Below are positions 6,642 through 14,002 of a DNA stretch of 14,077 bases, piece by piece. The DNA is from Treponema sp. GTDB taxonomy: Bacteria > Spirochaetota > Spirochaetia > Treponematales > Breznakiellaceae. The position numbers and the translations under genes are program-made. The notes beneath the pieces were generated by a model. It saw only the letters and a program-made list of their open reading frames with translations. It was not told the DNA's origin and searched no databases. The stretch covers positions 1 to 14,077 of the forward strand of contig JAITSE010000090.1 in the NCBI GenBank assembly GCA_031288005.1, read 5' to 3'. Each line of letters begins with the position of its first letter. Positions within the stretch are counted from its first letter, which is position 1.

Positions 6642-7765
6642 TGGGCGGCAGTAGCTTCGGCACTATTTTTACTGTTACCACCTTTGGGGAATCCCACGGA
6701 CCTGCCGTGGGCTGCGTCATTGACGGCTGTCCCGCGGGGGTCCCTCTTTCCGTGGAGGACATTCGCCGGGAGCTGCTCCGGCGGCGTCCGGGGGGCGGGG
6801 GAGCGGCTACCACACGCTCAGAGCCTGACGAGCCTGAAATCCTCTCCGGCGTGTTTGAGGGCAGGACCTTGGGCTCCCCAATCGCTATCATGGTGCGTAA
6901 TACTTCCCAACATTCCGGCGATTACGACAACCTGAAAGACCTCTACAGGCCTGGCCACGCGGATTGGGTTTGGGAGGCCAAGTACGGGTTCCGGGATCAC
7001 CGGGGGGGCGGCAGGAGTTCCGGGCGGGAAACGCTGGGCAGGGTTGCCGCGGGCGCGGCGGCAAAGGCGTTTCTTGCGGGCTTCGGCGTCACAGTCCGGG
7101 CCTGGACTTCCTCAGCCGCGGGGATAGACGCCCCCGCTCCCGGCGATGAGGGCTTCGACCTTGATGAGGCGGAGCGTAATCCTCTACGGGTCCCTCACCG
7201 GGAAACTGCTGAGCGGATTCTCAAGGTAATAGAAGAATTACGCGCCGGAGGGGACAGCGCGGGCGGCCTTGTTTCCTGCTCGGTAAGCGGCCTGCCGCCG
7301 GGTCTGGGGGAGCCGGTCTTCGAGAAGCTGGATGCCCGGATTGCTCAGGCTATGCTTTCTATCGGGGCCGCTAAAGCTGTTTCCTTTGGCGCGGGGTTCG
7401 CCGTGGCTTATTCCCGGGGTTCCCTGCAAAACGACCGGCCTGTGCCGAAGGGGGGGGCCTCGTCGCCGCTTGCTGCGCCGCTGCTTCCTGCGGGGGTTCC
7501 CGGCCTGGCTTATGAAACCAACAACGCGGGGGGTGTCCTGGGCGGTATCTCTACCGGTATGGCGCTGGAATTCACGGTGGCTTTCAAGCCTATTGCTTCA
7601 ATCGCCATGCCCCAGAAGACGGCTGATCGGGCGGGGAATGTGCGGGACCTGGTGATTCAGGGCCGGCATGACGTATGTGTCTGCACCAGGGCGGTCCCGA
7701 TAGTGGAGGCTATGGCCGCTCTGACGCTGGCGGACCTCCTTCTCCTCAACCGGGGCGCGATATAG
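6641..7765 (+). CDS. aroC: Chorismate synthase
   Basis: 374 residues, the usual length (about 360-390). It makes chorismate from 5-enolpyruvylshikimate-3-phosphate in the cytoplasm, using reduced FMN; this is the last common step towards Phe, Tyr, Trp and folate. Family signatures in order: FGESHG (15-20), DGCPAG (28-33), RPGHAD (103-108), GGGRSSGRET (122-131), and later GGVLGGISTGM and GRHDVCVCTRAVPIVEA near the C-terminus. Nothing is missing. The ATG at 6641 is preferred to an upstream in-frame TTG at 6593 because it starts right at the conserved GSSFG, with GGAGG 10 nt before it. It is the last gene of the overlapping operon; no clear terminator follows. Confidence 0.96.
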   Translation: MGGSSFGTIFTVTTFGESHGPAVGCVIDGCPAGVPLSVEDIRRELLRRRPGGGGAATTRSEPDEPEILSGVFEGRTLGSPIAIMVRNTSQHSGDYDNLKDLYRPGHADWVWEAKYGFRDHRGGGRSSGRETLGRVAAGAAAKAFLAGFGVTVRAWTSSAAGIDAPAPGDEGFDLDEAERNPLRVPHRETAERILKVIEELRAGGDSAGGLVSCSVSGLPPGLGEPVFEKLDARIAQAMLSIGAAKAVSFGAGFAVAYSRGSLQNDRPVPKGGASSPLAAPLLPAGVPGLAYETNNAGGVLGGISTGMALEFTVAFKPIASIAMPQKTADRAGNVRDLVIQGRHDVCVCTRAVPIVEAMAALTLADLLLLNRGAI

Positions 7766-7783
7766 AAGCAAGAATAAACACCT

Positions 7784-8230
7784 TTGGATCTTTTTCCGTA
7801 TCGAGGTGGTTATGCGTCTGAATTGCTGAAGAAAGACATAAAAGAATATCGGCAAATAATAGAATCGCCTTGGAGAATAATATATAGAGTTGATAAAGAT
7901 ATAATACCAATATTATTAATAGATTCGCGAAGAAATATACAAGATGTATTAACACAAAGATTAATAAAACAACGCTACGACTCACTGCACATAACAGGTC
8001 TGTTTACACGCGCCGGCTATGCTAGTGATGCCGGTTGCCGGCTTGGCCTTCGTAACGGCTATGTCATTCCGCTACGCGTAGACCTTCGGTCTGAACATTC
8101 TCTCGCCGCTGTTCTGGCACATTTTGTCCGCCCCGCTCACGTTTCCTGCGGAAGCGGATGCTACGCATTTGCTTATCCGTGCGGCCAAAACGTCTTCGAA
8201 CCGAAGGTTCGTAAACAGCCGGAACGTTAG
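7784..8230 (+). pseudogene. ParE/RelE-type toxin remnant, N-terminus lost, fused to a GC-rich element
   Basis: Only residues 1-63 of this open frame resemble a protein family. DLFPYRGG, IKEYRQIIESPWRIIYRV, then ILLIDSRRNIQDVLTQRLI is the C-terminal two thirds of a ParE/RelE plasmid-stabilisation toxin (full length about 95-100). The N-terminal ~30 residues are absent, an in-frame stop lies a few codons upstream, and no antitoxin gene is present. The 5' break abuts the end of aroC. After about 7972 the frame runs into a GC-rich block with terminal inverted repeats, so the last ~85 codons are not toxin. The toxin part is much AT-richer than aroC. It is almost certainly non-functional. Confidence 0.65.
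8000..8218. mobile_element. 219-bp GC-rich block with 8-bp terminal inverted repeats (MITE-like)
   Basis: The block is bounded by CTGTTTAC (8000-8007) and GTAAACAG (8211-8218), a perfect inverted pair. It is GC-rich while both flanks are strongly AT-rich. Inside are small hairpins with similar apices: AGACC-TTC-GGTCT (8080-8092) and CGAACC-GAA-GGTTCG (8197-8211), which are reverse-oriented relative to each other. It codes for nothing recognisable on either strand. No clear target-site duplication is visible, so the mobile reading is tentative. Confidence 0.4.
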
Positions 8231-8469
8231 AAGGATTTTGAATATTTGCGTCCGCGAATATGGTTTTTACCGGCATAAAAAAAAGAACTATCTACTTATA
8301 AAGAAAGCATGAGTATTATATATAAATATAAAAATTATATTTTCTTGTCTTTATTATATCGTTTATGTCTTTATAAATATACAAACGCGATTTTTTTATA
8401 AAGAACTTGACAATAATTATCTTTTTACTATAATAACTATCAATATACTAGACTTTATAGGAGGATTCT
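8219..8469. other. AT-rich spacer upstream of the binding-protein gene
   Basis: About 250 bp without an ORF. It holds A- and T-runs, a partly self-complementary stretch near 8239-8259, and the promoter and ribosome site of the next gene at its right end. Nothing else was identified. Confidence 0.6.
8407..8434 (+). promoter_or_regulatory. Consensus sigma-70 promoter of the binding-protein gene
   Basis: Perfect TTGACA (8407-8412), a 16-nt spacer and perfect TATAAT (8429-8434), predicting a start near 8441. The leader of about 29 nt ends in AGGAGG (8459-8464), 5 nt before the ATG. Strong constitutive expression is expected. The same box sequences and spacing recur at 13878-13905. Confidence 0.85.
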
Positions 8470-9507
8470 ATGAAAAAAGCGCTCTGTATACTTTTGGTCC
8501 TTACGGCTGCTTCAGCCGTCCTCTGGGCCGGCGGAAAAAAGGAAGCGGCTTCTGCCGCTCCAAAGCTGGCGGAGCCATCTGGCCCCGTACTTTCAGGCAA
8601 AAAGGTGGTCGTGGCGGATGCTAATTCCACGCATCATCTTAACCTCTATGTAGCCTATGAAAAAGGGCTTTTTGCAAAACGGGGGCTGGAGGTTGAGATC
8701 CAGCAAACCAGTTCCGGCGTAGCGGCGGTTGTCGGCGGGGAGGCGGACATCGTGTTTAACTGTCCAACCGGCGTCATTACCCCAATCGCTAAAGGGCAGC
8801 ACATCACATTCATCGCACAGGTGAAGATACCCTGCACTTCGGTGCTGGTTGTTCCAGCTAACGCCTCCTACAAAACCCCTGCGGATCTCAAAGACCAGCA
8901 AATAGCCGGGCTTTCCACCACCTGCTGCGCGGTGATCCTCATAAGGGACGCTCTACGGAACCAGTACAACACGGATTTTGAGCTTGTAACCTTGGCCCCC
9001 GGAGCGGCTATTGCCGCTCTTGACGCGGGACAGGTTAAAGGCGCCATTCTTGAAGAACCTTTTGTAGCCCTTGCGCTTCTTGCCAAAGACGACCAAGGGC
9101 GTCCCAAGTACAAAACCCTTTTCAATGGAGAGTCGGATGCCGACGGCGATGGAAAGAACGAACCTAACCTGGCCGGAGAAAACCCACCATGCCGGACCAT
9201 CAACGCCAACACGGATTTCATCGCTTCCCGTCTTGGTGATGCCAAGGTCTTCATCGAAGCTATTGCCGAGGCGGATCAGATCATCCTCTCCAATCCGGTG
9301 GCCGATGACATTGTAGATATTGCGGCGAAGTATGTATCCGTTGACCGGCAGGCCATAATAAACAGCAATCCCAAATTAGGTTTTACCACTAAGCTTGCAA
9401 CAGAACAGCTTAAAGGTTATGCCGATGCCCTGGTGCGCCAGGGAACTATCGAAAAAAATCCCGGAGACGGCCTTTTTGCTCCTGAATTTAAGGGAATTAC
9501 CTGGTAA
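8470..9507 (+). CDS. ABC transporter substrate-binding protein, NMT1/TauA type
   Basis: 345 residues. A signal peptide (about 1-20) ends in WAGGKKE, a form common in treponemal binding proteins; there is no lipobox cysteine, so it should be a soluble periplasmic protein. The mature part follows the periplasmic-binding fold of the NMT1/SsuA/TauA group: VVADANSTHHLNLYVAYEKG, then FAKRGLEVEI, a GEADIVF segment, then a hinge near NTDFELVTL with AAIAALDAGQVKGAILEEP. This group binds taurine, sulfonates, nitrate or pyrimidine precursors; the ligand cannot be read from sequence. Odd features are an acidic DADGDGKNE loop (about 218-226) that looks like a calcium-binding DxDxDG loop, and a CC pair near 154. 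No permease or ATPase gene is adjacent, so it is an orphan that must use distant partners. Confidence 0.85.
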   Translation: MKKALCILLVLTAASAVLWAGGKKEAASAAPKLAEPSGPVLSGKKVVVADANSTHHLNLYVAYEKGLFAKRGLEVEIQQTSSGVAAVVGGEADIVFNCPTGVITPIAKGQHITFIAQVKIPCTSVLVVPANASYKTPADLKDQQIAGLSTTCCAVILIRDALRNQYNTDFELVTLAPGAAIAALDAGQVKGAILEEPFVALALLAKDDQGRPKYKTLFNGESDADGDGKNEPNLAGENPPCRTINANTDFIASRLGDAKVFIEAIAEADQIILSNPVADDIVDIAAKYVSVDRQAIINSNPKLGFTTKLATEQLKGYADALVRQGTIEKNPGDGLFAPEFKGITW

Positions 9508-9526
9508 ACTGAGATCATGTAAAAAA

Positions 9527-9561
9527 TAGACTTATTTGATAACTTTAGTTATCAAATAAAT
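9527..9561 (+). repeat. Solo copy of hairpin 1 of the dispersed repeat (copy C)
   Basis: A perfect 12-bp stem, TTATTTGATAAC (9532-9543) and GTTATCAAATAA (9548-9559), around TTTA, 25 nt after the binding-protein stop. It matches hairpin 1 of copies A and B, including the preceding ATAGA-like flank and the following ATTCC, but differs in the stem by paired changes. The following CGCAAAACATGAG (9574-9586) may be a decayed remnant of hairpin 2; hairpin 3 is absent. Confidence 0.75.
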
Positions 9562-9588
9562 TCCGCTTATAAACGCAAAACATGAGCG

Positions 9589-9620
9589 ATAGAATCCCCG
9601 TCATCCGGCGGGGATTCTAT
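9589..9620 (+). terminator. Strong hairpin, likely transcription terminator of the binding-protein gene
   Basis: A perfect 12-bp stem, ATAGAATCCCCG (9589-9600) with CGGGGATTCTAT (9609-9620), and an 8-nt loop. Only a short T stretch follows (TTT around 9620-9622), so it is not a textbook intrinsic terminator. An operator role for the next gene is an alternative. Confidence 0.5.
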
Positions 9621-9637
9621 TTGGCGCAGACATTGGA

Positions 9638-9643
9638 TATACT
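9638..9643 (+). promoter_or_regulatory. Candidate -10 box placing the trpR start codon at the transcript 5' end
   Basis: TATACT lies 6 nt before the ATG at 9650, preceded by TTGGA. No Shine-Dalgarno sequence is visible before the ATG. Together these fit a leaderless mRNA. No good -35 is seen. Confidence 0.3.
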
Positions 9644-9649
9644 TGAACT

Positions 9650-9940
9650 ATGAAAATTGACGATCCCCTGGTGGCGGAAAATATCGTAGAGATGACCAGC
9701 CGGCTGGCAAAAATCAGCGATCATAGACTTATCGAGGATTTTTTTCGCTGCCTTATGACCCCTGCCGAGCTTGCTGACATAGCCGCCCGCTGGGCGCTGG
9801 TCAAAGCCCTGGACCGGAAGATCCCCCAGCGGGAGATCGCCGAAACCCTGGGGCTTTCCCTCTGTAAAATCACAAGGGGATCCCGGGAACTCAAGAAGCC
9901 TGATTCGGCGTTTAAGCGTATGCTTGAGCTCCCCGATTAG
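9650..9940 (+). CDS. trpR: TrpR-family repressor
   Basis: 96 residues, close to the size of TrpR in E. coli (108) and Chlamydia (94). The all-helical TrpR fold is recognisable from MTPAELADIAARWALV (36-51), then PQREIAETLG (59-68) as the first helix of the DNA-binding unit, and LCKITRGSRELK (71-82) as the recognition helix, very like the E. coli and chlamydial ITRGSNxLK. Tryptophan-contact residues T44, R54 and R84 of E. coli correspond to T37, R47 and R76, all kept. T81 and S88 correspond to K73 and E80. It should repress tryptophan synthesis or uptake genes when bound to L-tryptophan; none of those genes is in the window. The shorter YerC/YecD relatives are the main alternative, but the TRGS motif favours TrpR. 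It converges on the hydratase gene with 27 bp between. Confidence 0.82.
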   Translation: MKIDDPLVAENIVEMTSRLAKISDHRLIEDFFRCLMTPAELADIAARWALVKALDRKIPQREIAETLGLSLCKITRGSRELKKPDSAFKRMLELPD

Positions 9941-9967
9941 CCTGCAAATGCGGCAAGGGCTTCCGGG

Positions 9968-12301
9968 TCATTTCCCCGTGTCCGCCGGCTTCCTCTTTCT
10001 GTTGAAATTGATCAGGCTCCCGGCCAGAACTATCTCCCTTTCTGAAGGGGTAAGGCCCGGATTCTCCAGGGTAAAAGTGGACGCCCCGCCTTCGCCGACG
10101 ACATAAGCCTTCAGGCTGCCCCCCCCTTCCCGCACAGCGGCGGCTATCCCCGGAATGAAGACATAATCCCCGGTTTTGAAAGGAGGCGCGCCCTCCACGG
10201 TAAAAGGCAGCATCCCCCAGTTGATAAGGTTGCTGCGGTAACGCTTGGTGGCGTATTCCCGGGCGAAATTCGCCGCGCCGCCGAGAACCCGCTGACAGCT
10301 CGCGGCCTGTTCCCTGGCGCTCCCGTCTCCGGGCTTTACCGCGTACATGGCGGAACCGATGCGGAGGGACCCAAGCTCAAGCCCCTTCCCTTCGGGGAGG
10401 GCCCGGATTGCCGCCAGGACATCCGCAATATCCGCCAAACCCGGCGCGGCGGGACACGCGGCCCCTTCCCTGACCGCGCCCTGCCGGGCAAGCTCGGCCT
10501 GACGCACCGCCTTGGCCCTACCGACATAGGCGGGGTCCTTTCGGGACAAGGTGAATTCCGCAAGCCCCACGGGATTGGACCTGTAGGAAGAAGTCTCTCC
10601 GGAAGGGATGATCTCATCGGTAGTGGTAACCGGGTCGGTGATAAAGGCCGCGATCCTAAGCAGAAGGTGATCGCCCAAGCCTTCCATTTCGGGCCAGTCC
10701 GTGATGTTGGGGCCAAGGCGGAGGGGTTCCCCGGTACGGGGCGAACCAATGCCGTTGTATACCCGGTTCCGGTATGGGGCGTCGTCGTACTGATAGGGAG
10801 GAATATCCGCATCTGCCGGGAAAGATTCGGCGGAGGTGAGAAAACCGCCGTTCCTTGCGGTGGCGGCTATACTCCGGCTGTCCATAAGGGCAACAGAAGC
10901 GATCTGGCCGTCCATGGGCCGGGAACCCTCCCGGTTGGGGAAGTTCCTCGTGGCGTGGCGGATGGAGAAGCCCCCGTTGGCCGGAACGTCCCCCGCGCCG
11001 AAACAGGGACCGCAGAAAGCGGTGCGGACCACTGCTCCCGATGCGATAAGGCGGCTGATGCAGCCCTTTCTGGCAAGGTCTAGCAGAACCGGCTGGCTTC
11101 CGGGGTATACCGAAAGGGAAAAGAAACCCCGGCCCGCGCTCTTTTCTTCCAGAATGGCGGCGGCGGCCATGATATTCTCGTAAGTTCCGCCGGCGCAGCC
11201 CGCGATGATCCCCTGATCCACCCGTATGCGGCCCGGCCCTTCAATCTGACCGGCAAGGGTAAACCGTATACCGGGATTTTCGATGAGTCCGGCGGCGTCT
11301 TTTTCAACCTTTCGGAAAATATCACCCGGATTCTCCAGGAGGGCGTCGATCTCGTAAACATTGCTGGGATGGAAGGGCAGTGCGATCATGGGCTTCAGCG
11401 CGGAAAGGTCCACCCGGATCAGGCGGTCGTAATAGGCGATAGGGCCGGGACTCAGCTTCCTGTAATCCTCTTCCCGCTTTTGGACCCGCATATATTCCCG
11501 GATTGTCTCGTCTGTCTCCCAGATGGAAGACCAGCAGGCGGTCTCGGTAGTCATCACGTCTATGCCGCAGCGAAAATCAGCGGACAATCCAGAAACGCCT
11601 TCCCCCAGAAATTCCAGAACCGCATTTTTTACAAGCCCTTCCCGGAATACCGCGCCTATAAGAGCCAGCGCCGCGTCCTGTGGGCCCACGCCGGGCCTCG
11701 GCTTCCCCGTAAGATAGACCCCTATCACCCTGGGATAGGCGGTATCGTAGGTCTGGCCCAAAAGCTGCTTCACTAGCTCGCCGCCCCCTTCCCCCACTCC
11801 CATGGTCCCCAGAGCGCCGTAGCGGGTATGGCTGTCGCTCCCCAGGATCATCCTGCCGCAGCCCGCCTGAGTCTCCCGCATATAGGAATGGATCACCCCA
11901 AGGTGAGGAGGCACGTAGACGCCGCCGTATTTCCTGGCCGCTGAATATCCAAAAGCGTGGTCGTCCTCGTTGATGGTCCCGCCCACGGCGCAGAGGGAGT
12001 TGTGGCAGTTGGTCAATATATATGGAAGTGGAAACGCCTCAAGACCGCTTACCCTTGCGGTCTGAATTATGTTGACAAAGGTGATGTCGTGGGACGCCAT
12101 TGCGTCAAACTTGAGCCGCAATGCCGCATCATCCCTGGAAGTATTGTGGGCGGCAATAATACCGTAAGCGATAGTCCCACGCCTGGGCGCGTCTTTATCG
12201 GGAGGCAGGCGCTTCCGCAAAATCCCTGCGTTCTCCGGGGTATCCTCAAGAATCTCCCGGCCATTAAAAACATAAGCTCCAGCACCGGATATACGTATCA
12301 T
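9968..12301 (-). CDS. Aconitase-superfamily hydratase (YbhJ-like)
   Basis: 777 residues from ATG 12301; AAAGG sits 4 nt upstream, and a TTG at 12331 is the only longer start. It has the aconitase fold: GSDSHT (154-159), the three 4Fe-4S ligands Cys369 (IIAGC) and Cys430/Cys433 (CGPC), a TRNFPNREGS segment (451-460), and a C-terminal swivelling domain with GDGSAREQAA (658-667). All cluster ligands are present, so it should be an active iron-sulfur lyase of the cytoplasm. It differs from AcnA/AcnB in its loops and resembles the YbhJ-like group annotated only as hydratase, so citrate/aconitate should not be assumed as substrate. No other TCA-cycle genes are near. Repeat copy B fills its upstream region, and no clear promoter was found there. 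Confidence 0.85.
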   Translation of the reverse strand: MIRISGAGAYVFNGREILEDTPENAGILRKRLPPDKDAPRRGTIAYGIIAAHNTSRDDAALRLKFDAMASHDITFVNIIQTARVSGLEAFPLPYILTNCHNSLCAVGGTINEDDHAFGYSAARKYGGVYVPPHLGVIHSYMRETQAGCGRMILGSDSHTRYGALGTMGVGEGGGELVKQLLGQTYDTAYPRVIGVYLTGKPRPGVGPQDAALALIGAVFREGLVKNAVLEFLGEGVSGLSADFRCGIDVMTTETACWSSIWETDETIREYMRVQKREEDYRKLSPGPIAYYDRLIRVDLSALKPMIALPFHPSNVYEIDALLENPGDIFRKVEKDAAGLIENPGIRFTLAGQIEGPGRIRVDQGIIAGCAGGTYENIMAAAAILEEKSAGRGFFSLSVYPGSQPVLLDLARKGCISRLIASGAVVRTAFCGPCFGAGDVPANGGFSIRHATRNFPNREGSRPMDGQIASVALMDSRSIAATARNGGFLTSAESFPADADIPPYQYDDAPYRNRVYNGIGSPRTGEPLRLGPNITDWPEMEGLGDHLLLRIAAFITDPVTTTDEIIPSGETSSYRSNPVGLAEFTLSRKDPAYVGRAKAVRQAELARQGAVREGAACPAAPGLADIADVLAAIRALPEGKGLELGSLRIGSAMYAVKPGDGSAREQAASCQRVLGGAANFAREYATKRYRSNLINWGMLPFTVEGAPPFKTGDYVFIPGIAAAVREGGGSLKAYVVGEGGASTFTLENPGLTPSEREIVLAGSLINFNRKRKPADTGK

Positions 12302-12351
12302 AACGCCTTTATACCACAATTCGCGGAACAAATGAAGTCAGTAATTATTGG

Positions 12352-12482
12352 ATTTGTTCAACAACCTATTTTAGTGAACCCTATCGGGTTCGGGTTGTTG
12401 AACAAGTCTCGCAAAATGCAGAACATTTTGCAGTTTCAACAAAGAATTTGTTCAATAACTGAAGTTATTGAACAACTCTATT
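12352..12482 (-). repeat. Dispersed three-hairpin repeat, copy B (inverted)
   Basis: Reverse-oriented full copy of the repeat at 38-169. On the plus map, hairpin 3 pairs 12354-12366 with 12393-12405 and contains GAACCC-TATC-GGGTTC. Hairpin 2 is the 21-nt near-palindrome 12411-12431. Hairpin 1 pairs TTGTTCAATAAC (12448-12459) with GTTATTGAACAA (12464-12475). The loops are almost identical to copy A, while the stems differ by paired changes. The segment between hairpins 1 and 2 has diverged. It lies between the DUF192 gene and the hydratase gene and could terminate, attenuate or process a transcript through both. Confidence 0.88.
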
Positions 12483-12546
12483 GATAAGCTTCCGCATAAC
12501 GCAAATTTCAGGCGGGGACACTGCTCTGCTAGTTGGCGCTGGAAAT

Positions 12547-13164
12547 TTAGTAAAACCCGTCCAGCCGCAGGTAATCCCCCGGCATGATCCCGGCGCGGGT
12601 AAACCAGCCCTGCGGGACTTCCAGAGCATAGCGTGCGGAACGGGCGGAGACAATGGGAGTAATGTCCAGAGCTTTCATATCCCTGATTTCGGTGATGCGT
12701 CCGTCTGTACGGATGAAGGCGATTGAAAGAGGGATAAGAGTATCTTTCATCCAAAAGGAGAGAATTTGCTCCCGTTCAAAAACAAAAAGCATCCCTTCCC
12801 CGCCGGCAAGAGAAGGGCGGTTCATAAGACCTCTAGCCCTTTCCGTATCTGTTCTGGCTAATTCCGCAACTATTGGGATTAGCTCTCCGCCGGTTTTTTC
12901 AAGGGCGAATTCCCGCTTTTCAAACCGTATTTCCCCTTCCTTGCTTCTGCCGGAGGCCCCGCAGTTTACGCCTGCTTCCAGGATGAAGACCAGAATGGCG
13001 AAGAAGGCAAAAATCCGCGTCCCGAAGGGGCGTCGAAACTGCGGCGCTTCAACCGGTATCCGTGAAGCTTTGATTTGGCAGCAGTTTCTGTAAGGTAAAA
13101 AAGCACCTGTCAGCTTGTTTTTTGGGGTTTCACGCGCGGAGCGCTGCAAAGTCCTAGAAATCAT
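12547..13164 (-). CDS. DUF192 envelope protein
   Basis: 205 residues. The C-terminal 120 are a clear DUF192 (PF02643) domain: RARGLMNRPSL (109-119), GMLFVFE (124-130), SFWMKDTLIPLSIAFI (136-151), ITEI (157-160) and YALEVPQGWF (179-188). The family function is unsettled; it is a small secreted or membrane-attached barrel. A hydrophobic segment (51-63) with Cys68 in GVNC gives either a membrane anchor or a weak lipobox. The 50 residues before it are unusual and have no family match, but the ATG at 13164 has AGAGGA 8 nt upstream and no later ATG or GTG is in frame before the hydrophobic segment. The start overlaps the end of the upstream gene by 11 nt, so the two are translationally coupled. Confidence 0.85.
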   Translation of the reverse strand: MISRTLQRSARETPKNKLTGAFLPYRNCCQIKASRIPVEAPQFRRPFGTRIFAFFAILVFILEAGVNCGASGRSKEGEIRFEKREFALEKTGGELIPIVAELARTDTERARGLMNRPSLAGGEGMLFVFEREQILSFWMKDTLIPLSIAFIRTDGRITEIRDMKALDITPIVSARSARYALEVPQGWFTRAGIMPGDYLRLDGFY

Positions 13165-13708
13165 TGAGAAATTCCTCTCTGAGGTAAAGTTCAGCGCTTT
13201 CCTCCGCCTTTGATTCGGCGGCTATGGCATCGAAAACCTGTCTGTCAAGATACTTCACTGTTAGGGGGCGTTCAATGGAGACGCGGGTTTCTCCAGATTC
13301 CCATACCGCCTGTTTTGGGTCCAAGAATAAGGGTTCTCCGTATTTTTTTACGAAGGTCGTATAAACCGAATAATGATCAATCAATGCGGGGTCCAGGGTA
13401 AAGGCCATAATAAAGAGGCTGCCCTCAAAGAGTTGGAAAAAGGCGCGCCTGACAAAGGAAAAACCGGTAGTTTCCACAAGACTCTGTTCCCTGGCTGGAA
13501 GGAAGGACACATCCCTGTCGCCCCGGAAGTAGAACACGCTGTCCCCTTGCAGAGCTGATTTGAGGGCCTCCAGGTCCATGCCAAGGCTTAGGCCCCTGAA
13601 ACTGCGGGGAAGCACCTCCGGAGACTGATCCTGGGCGCACAGAGAAGGCGCTGACAGAAACAGCGCGGCGGTGAGAAGGGACAAAAAAAGACTGCGTATA
13701 AATCTCAT
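13154..13708 (-). CDS. Secreted protein of unknown function, upstream of DUF192
   Basis: 184 residues from ATG 13708, chosen because GAGG lies 6 nt before it and it starts a clean signal peptide (MRFIRSLFLSLLTAALFLSA, likely cut near SLCA). The ATG at 13720, four codons upstream, has no ribosome site. The mature protein begins with a short FRGLSLGMDLEALKSAL motif. This is the kind of segment found in periplasmic domains that resemble a peptidoglycan-associated or SmpA-like fold, but I do not recognise the family. Later features are an acidic and aromatic core (GEPLFLDPKQAVWESGETRV) and a helical, acidic tail. It is co-transcribed with the DUF192 gene (11-nt overlap), probably from the palindromic promoter near 13900. 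Confidence 0.7.
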   Translation of the reverse strand: MRFIRSLFLSLLTAALFLSAPSLCAQDQSPEVLPRSFRGLSLGMDLEALKSALQGDSVFYFRGDRDVSFLPAREQSLVETTGFSFVRRAFFQLFEGSLFIMAFTLDPALIDHYSVYTTFVKKYGEPLFLDPKQAVWESGETRVSIERPLTVKYLDRQVFDAIAAESKAEESAELYLREEFLNDF

Positions 13709-13877
13709 CAGTTTCCTCATAATAAATATCGGAAAAAATGGGGGAGGAGTTCAATACCTTCATACAGAACAGAGGAGGCCAAAGACCTTCGGGAGTTCCA
13801 CTAGATAGAAAATTCGCACTGTTAGACCGGATTTTTTCGGAATATGTCATGTTTTTACCCCTTTTTTGAAAAAAGTA

Positions 13878-13925
13878 TTGACAAAATTTTCATATTTATT
13901 ATAATAATTTCCATGCTTTGTACAA
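13878..13925. promoter_or_regulatory. Likely bidirectional promoter with a palindromic -10
   Basis: Plus strand: perfect TTGACA (13878-13883), 16 nt, perfect TATAAT (13900-13905). Minus strand: TTGTAC (13920-13925), 16 nt, TATAAT (13898-13903). The shared -10 is a perfect 12-bp palindrome, TTATTATAATAA (13896-13907). The minus promoter would give the secreted-protein gene a leader of about 180 nt. The plus promoter points to an ATG at 13913, only 7 nt past the -10, in an ORF that runs into the G-rich end. Confidence 0.6.
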
Positions 13926-14002
13926 CAGAAGGCATAAAGTACACTTTCCGCTCCGTGGCTCACAATTTCACTTTGTGGAATTGCCCTGTCACTAAAGTTT
14001 TT

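Noticed and set aside
8064..8276. 70-codon basic ORF on the minus strand
   Set aside because: It lies across the GC-rich block with inverted repeats, has no convincing ribosome site and resembles no family.
9532..9559. TrpR operator in the palindrome before trpR
   Set aside because: The palindrome matches hairpin 1 of the dispersed repeat, including its flanks, and does not look like the known ACTAGT-type TrpR half sites.
13425..13850. 141-codon ORF on the minus strand with a good ribosome site (AAGGGG before ATG 13850)
   Set aside because: Most of it reads the secreted-protein gene in another frame, and its sequence has no signal peptide or recognisable motif. The first 40 codons could be a leader ORF, but nothing else supports it.
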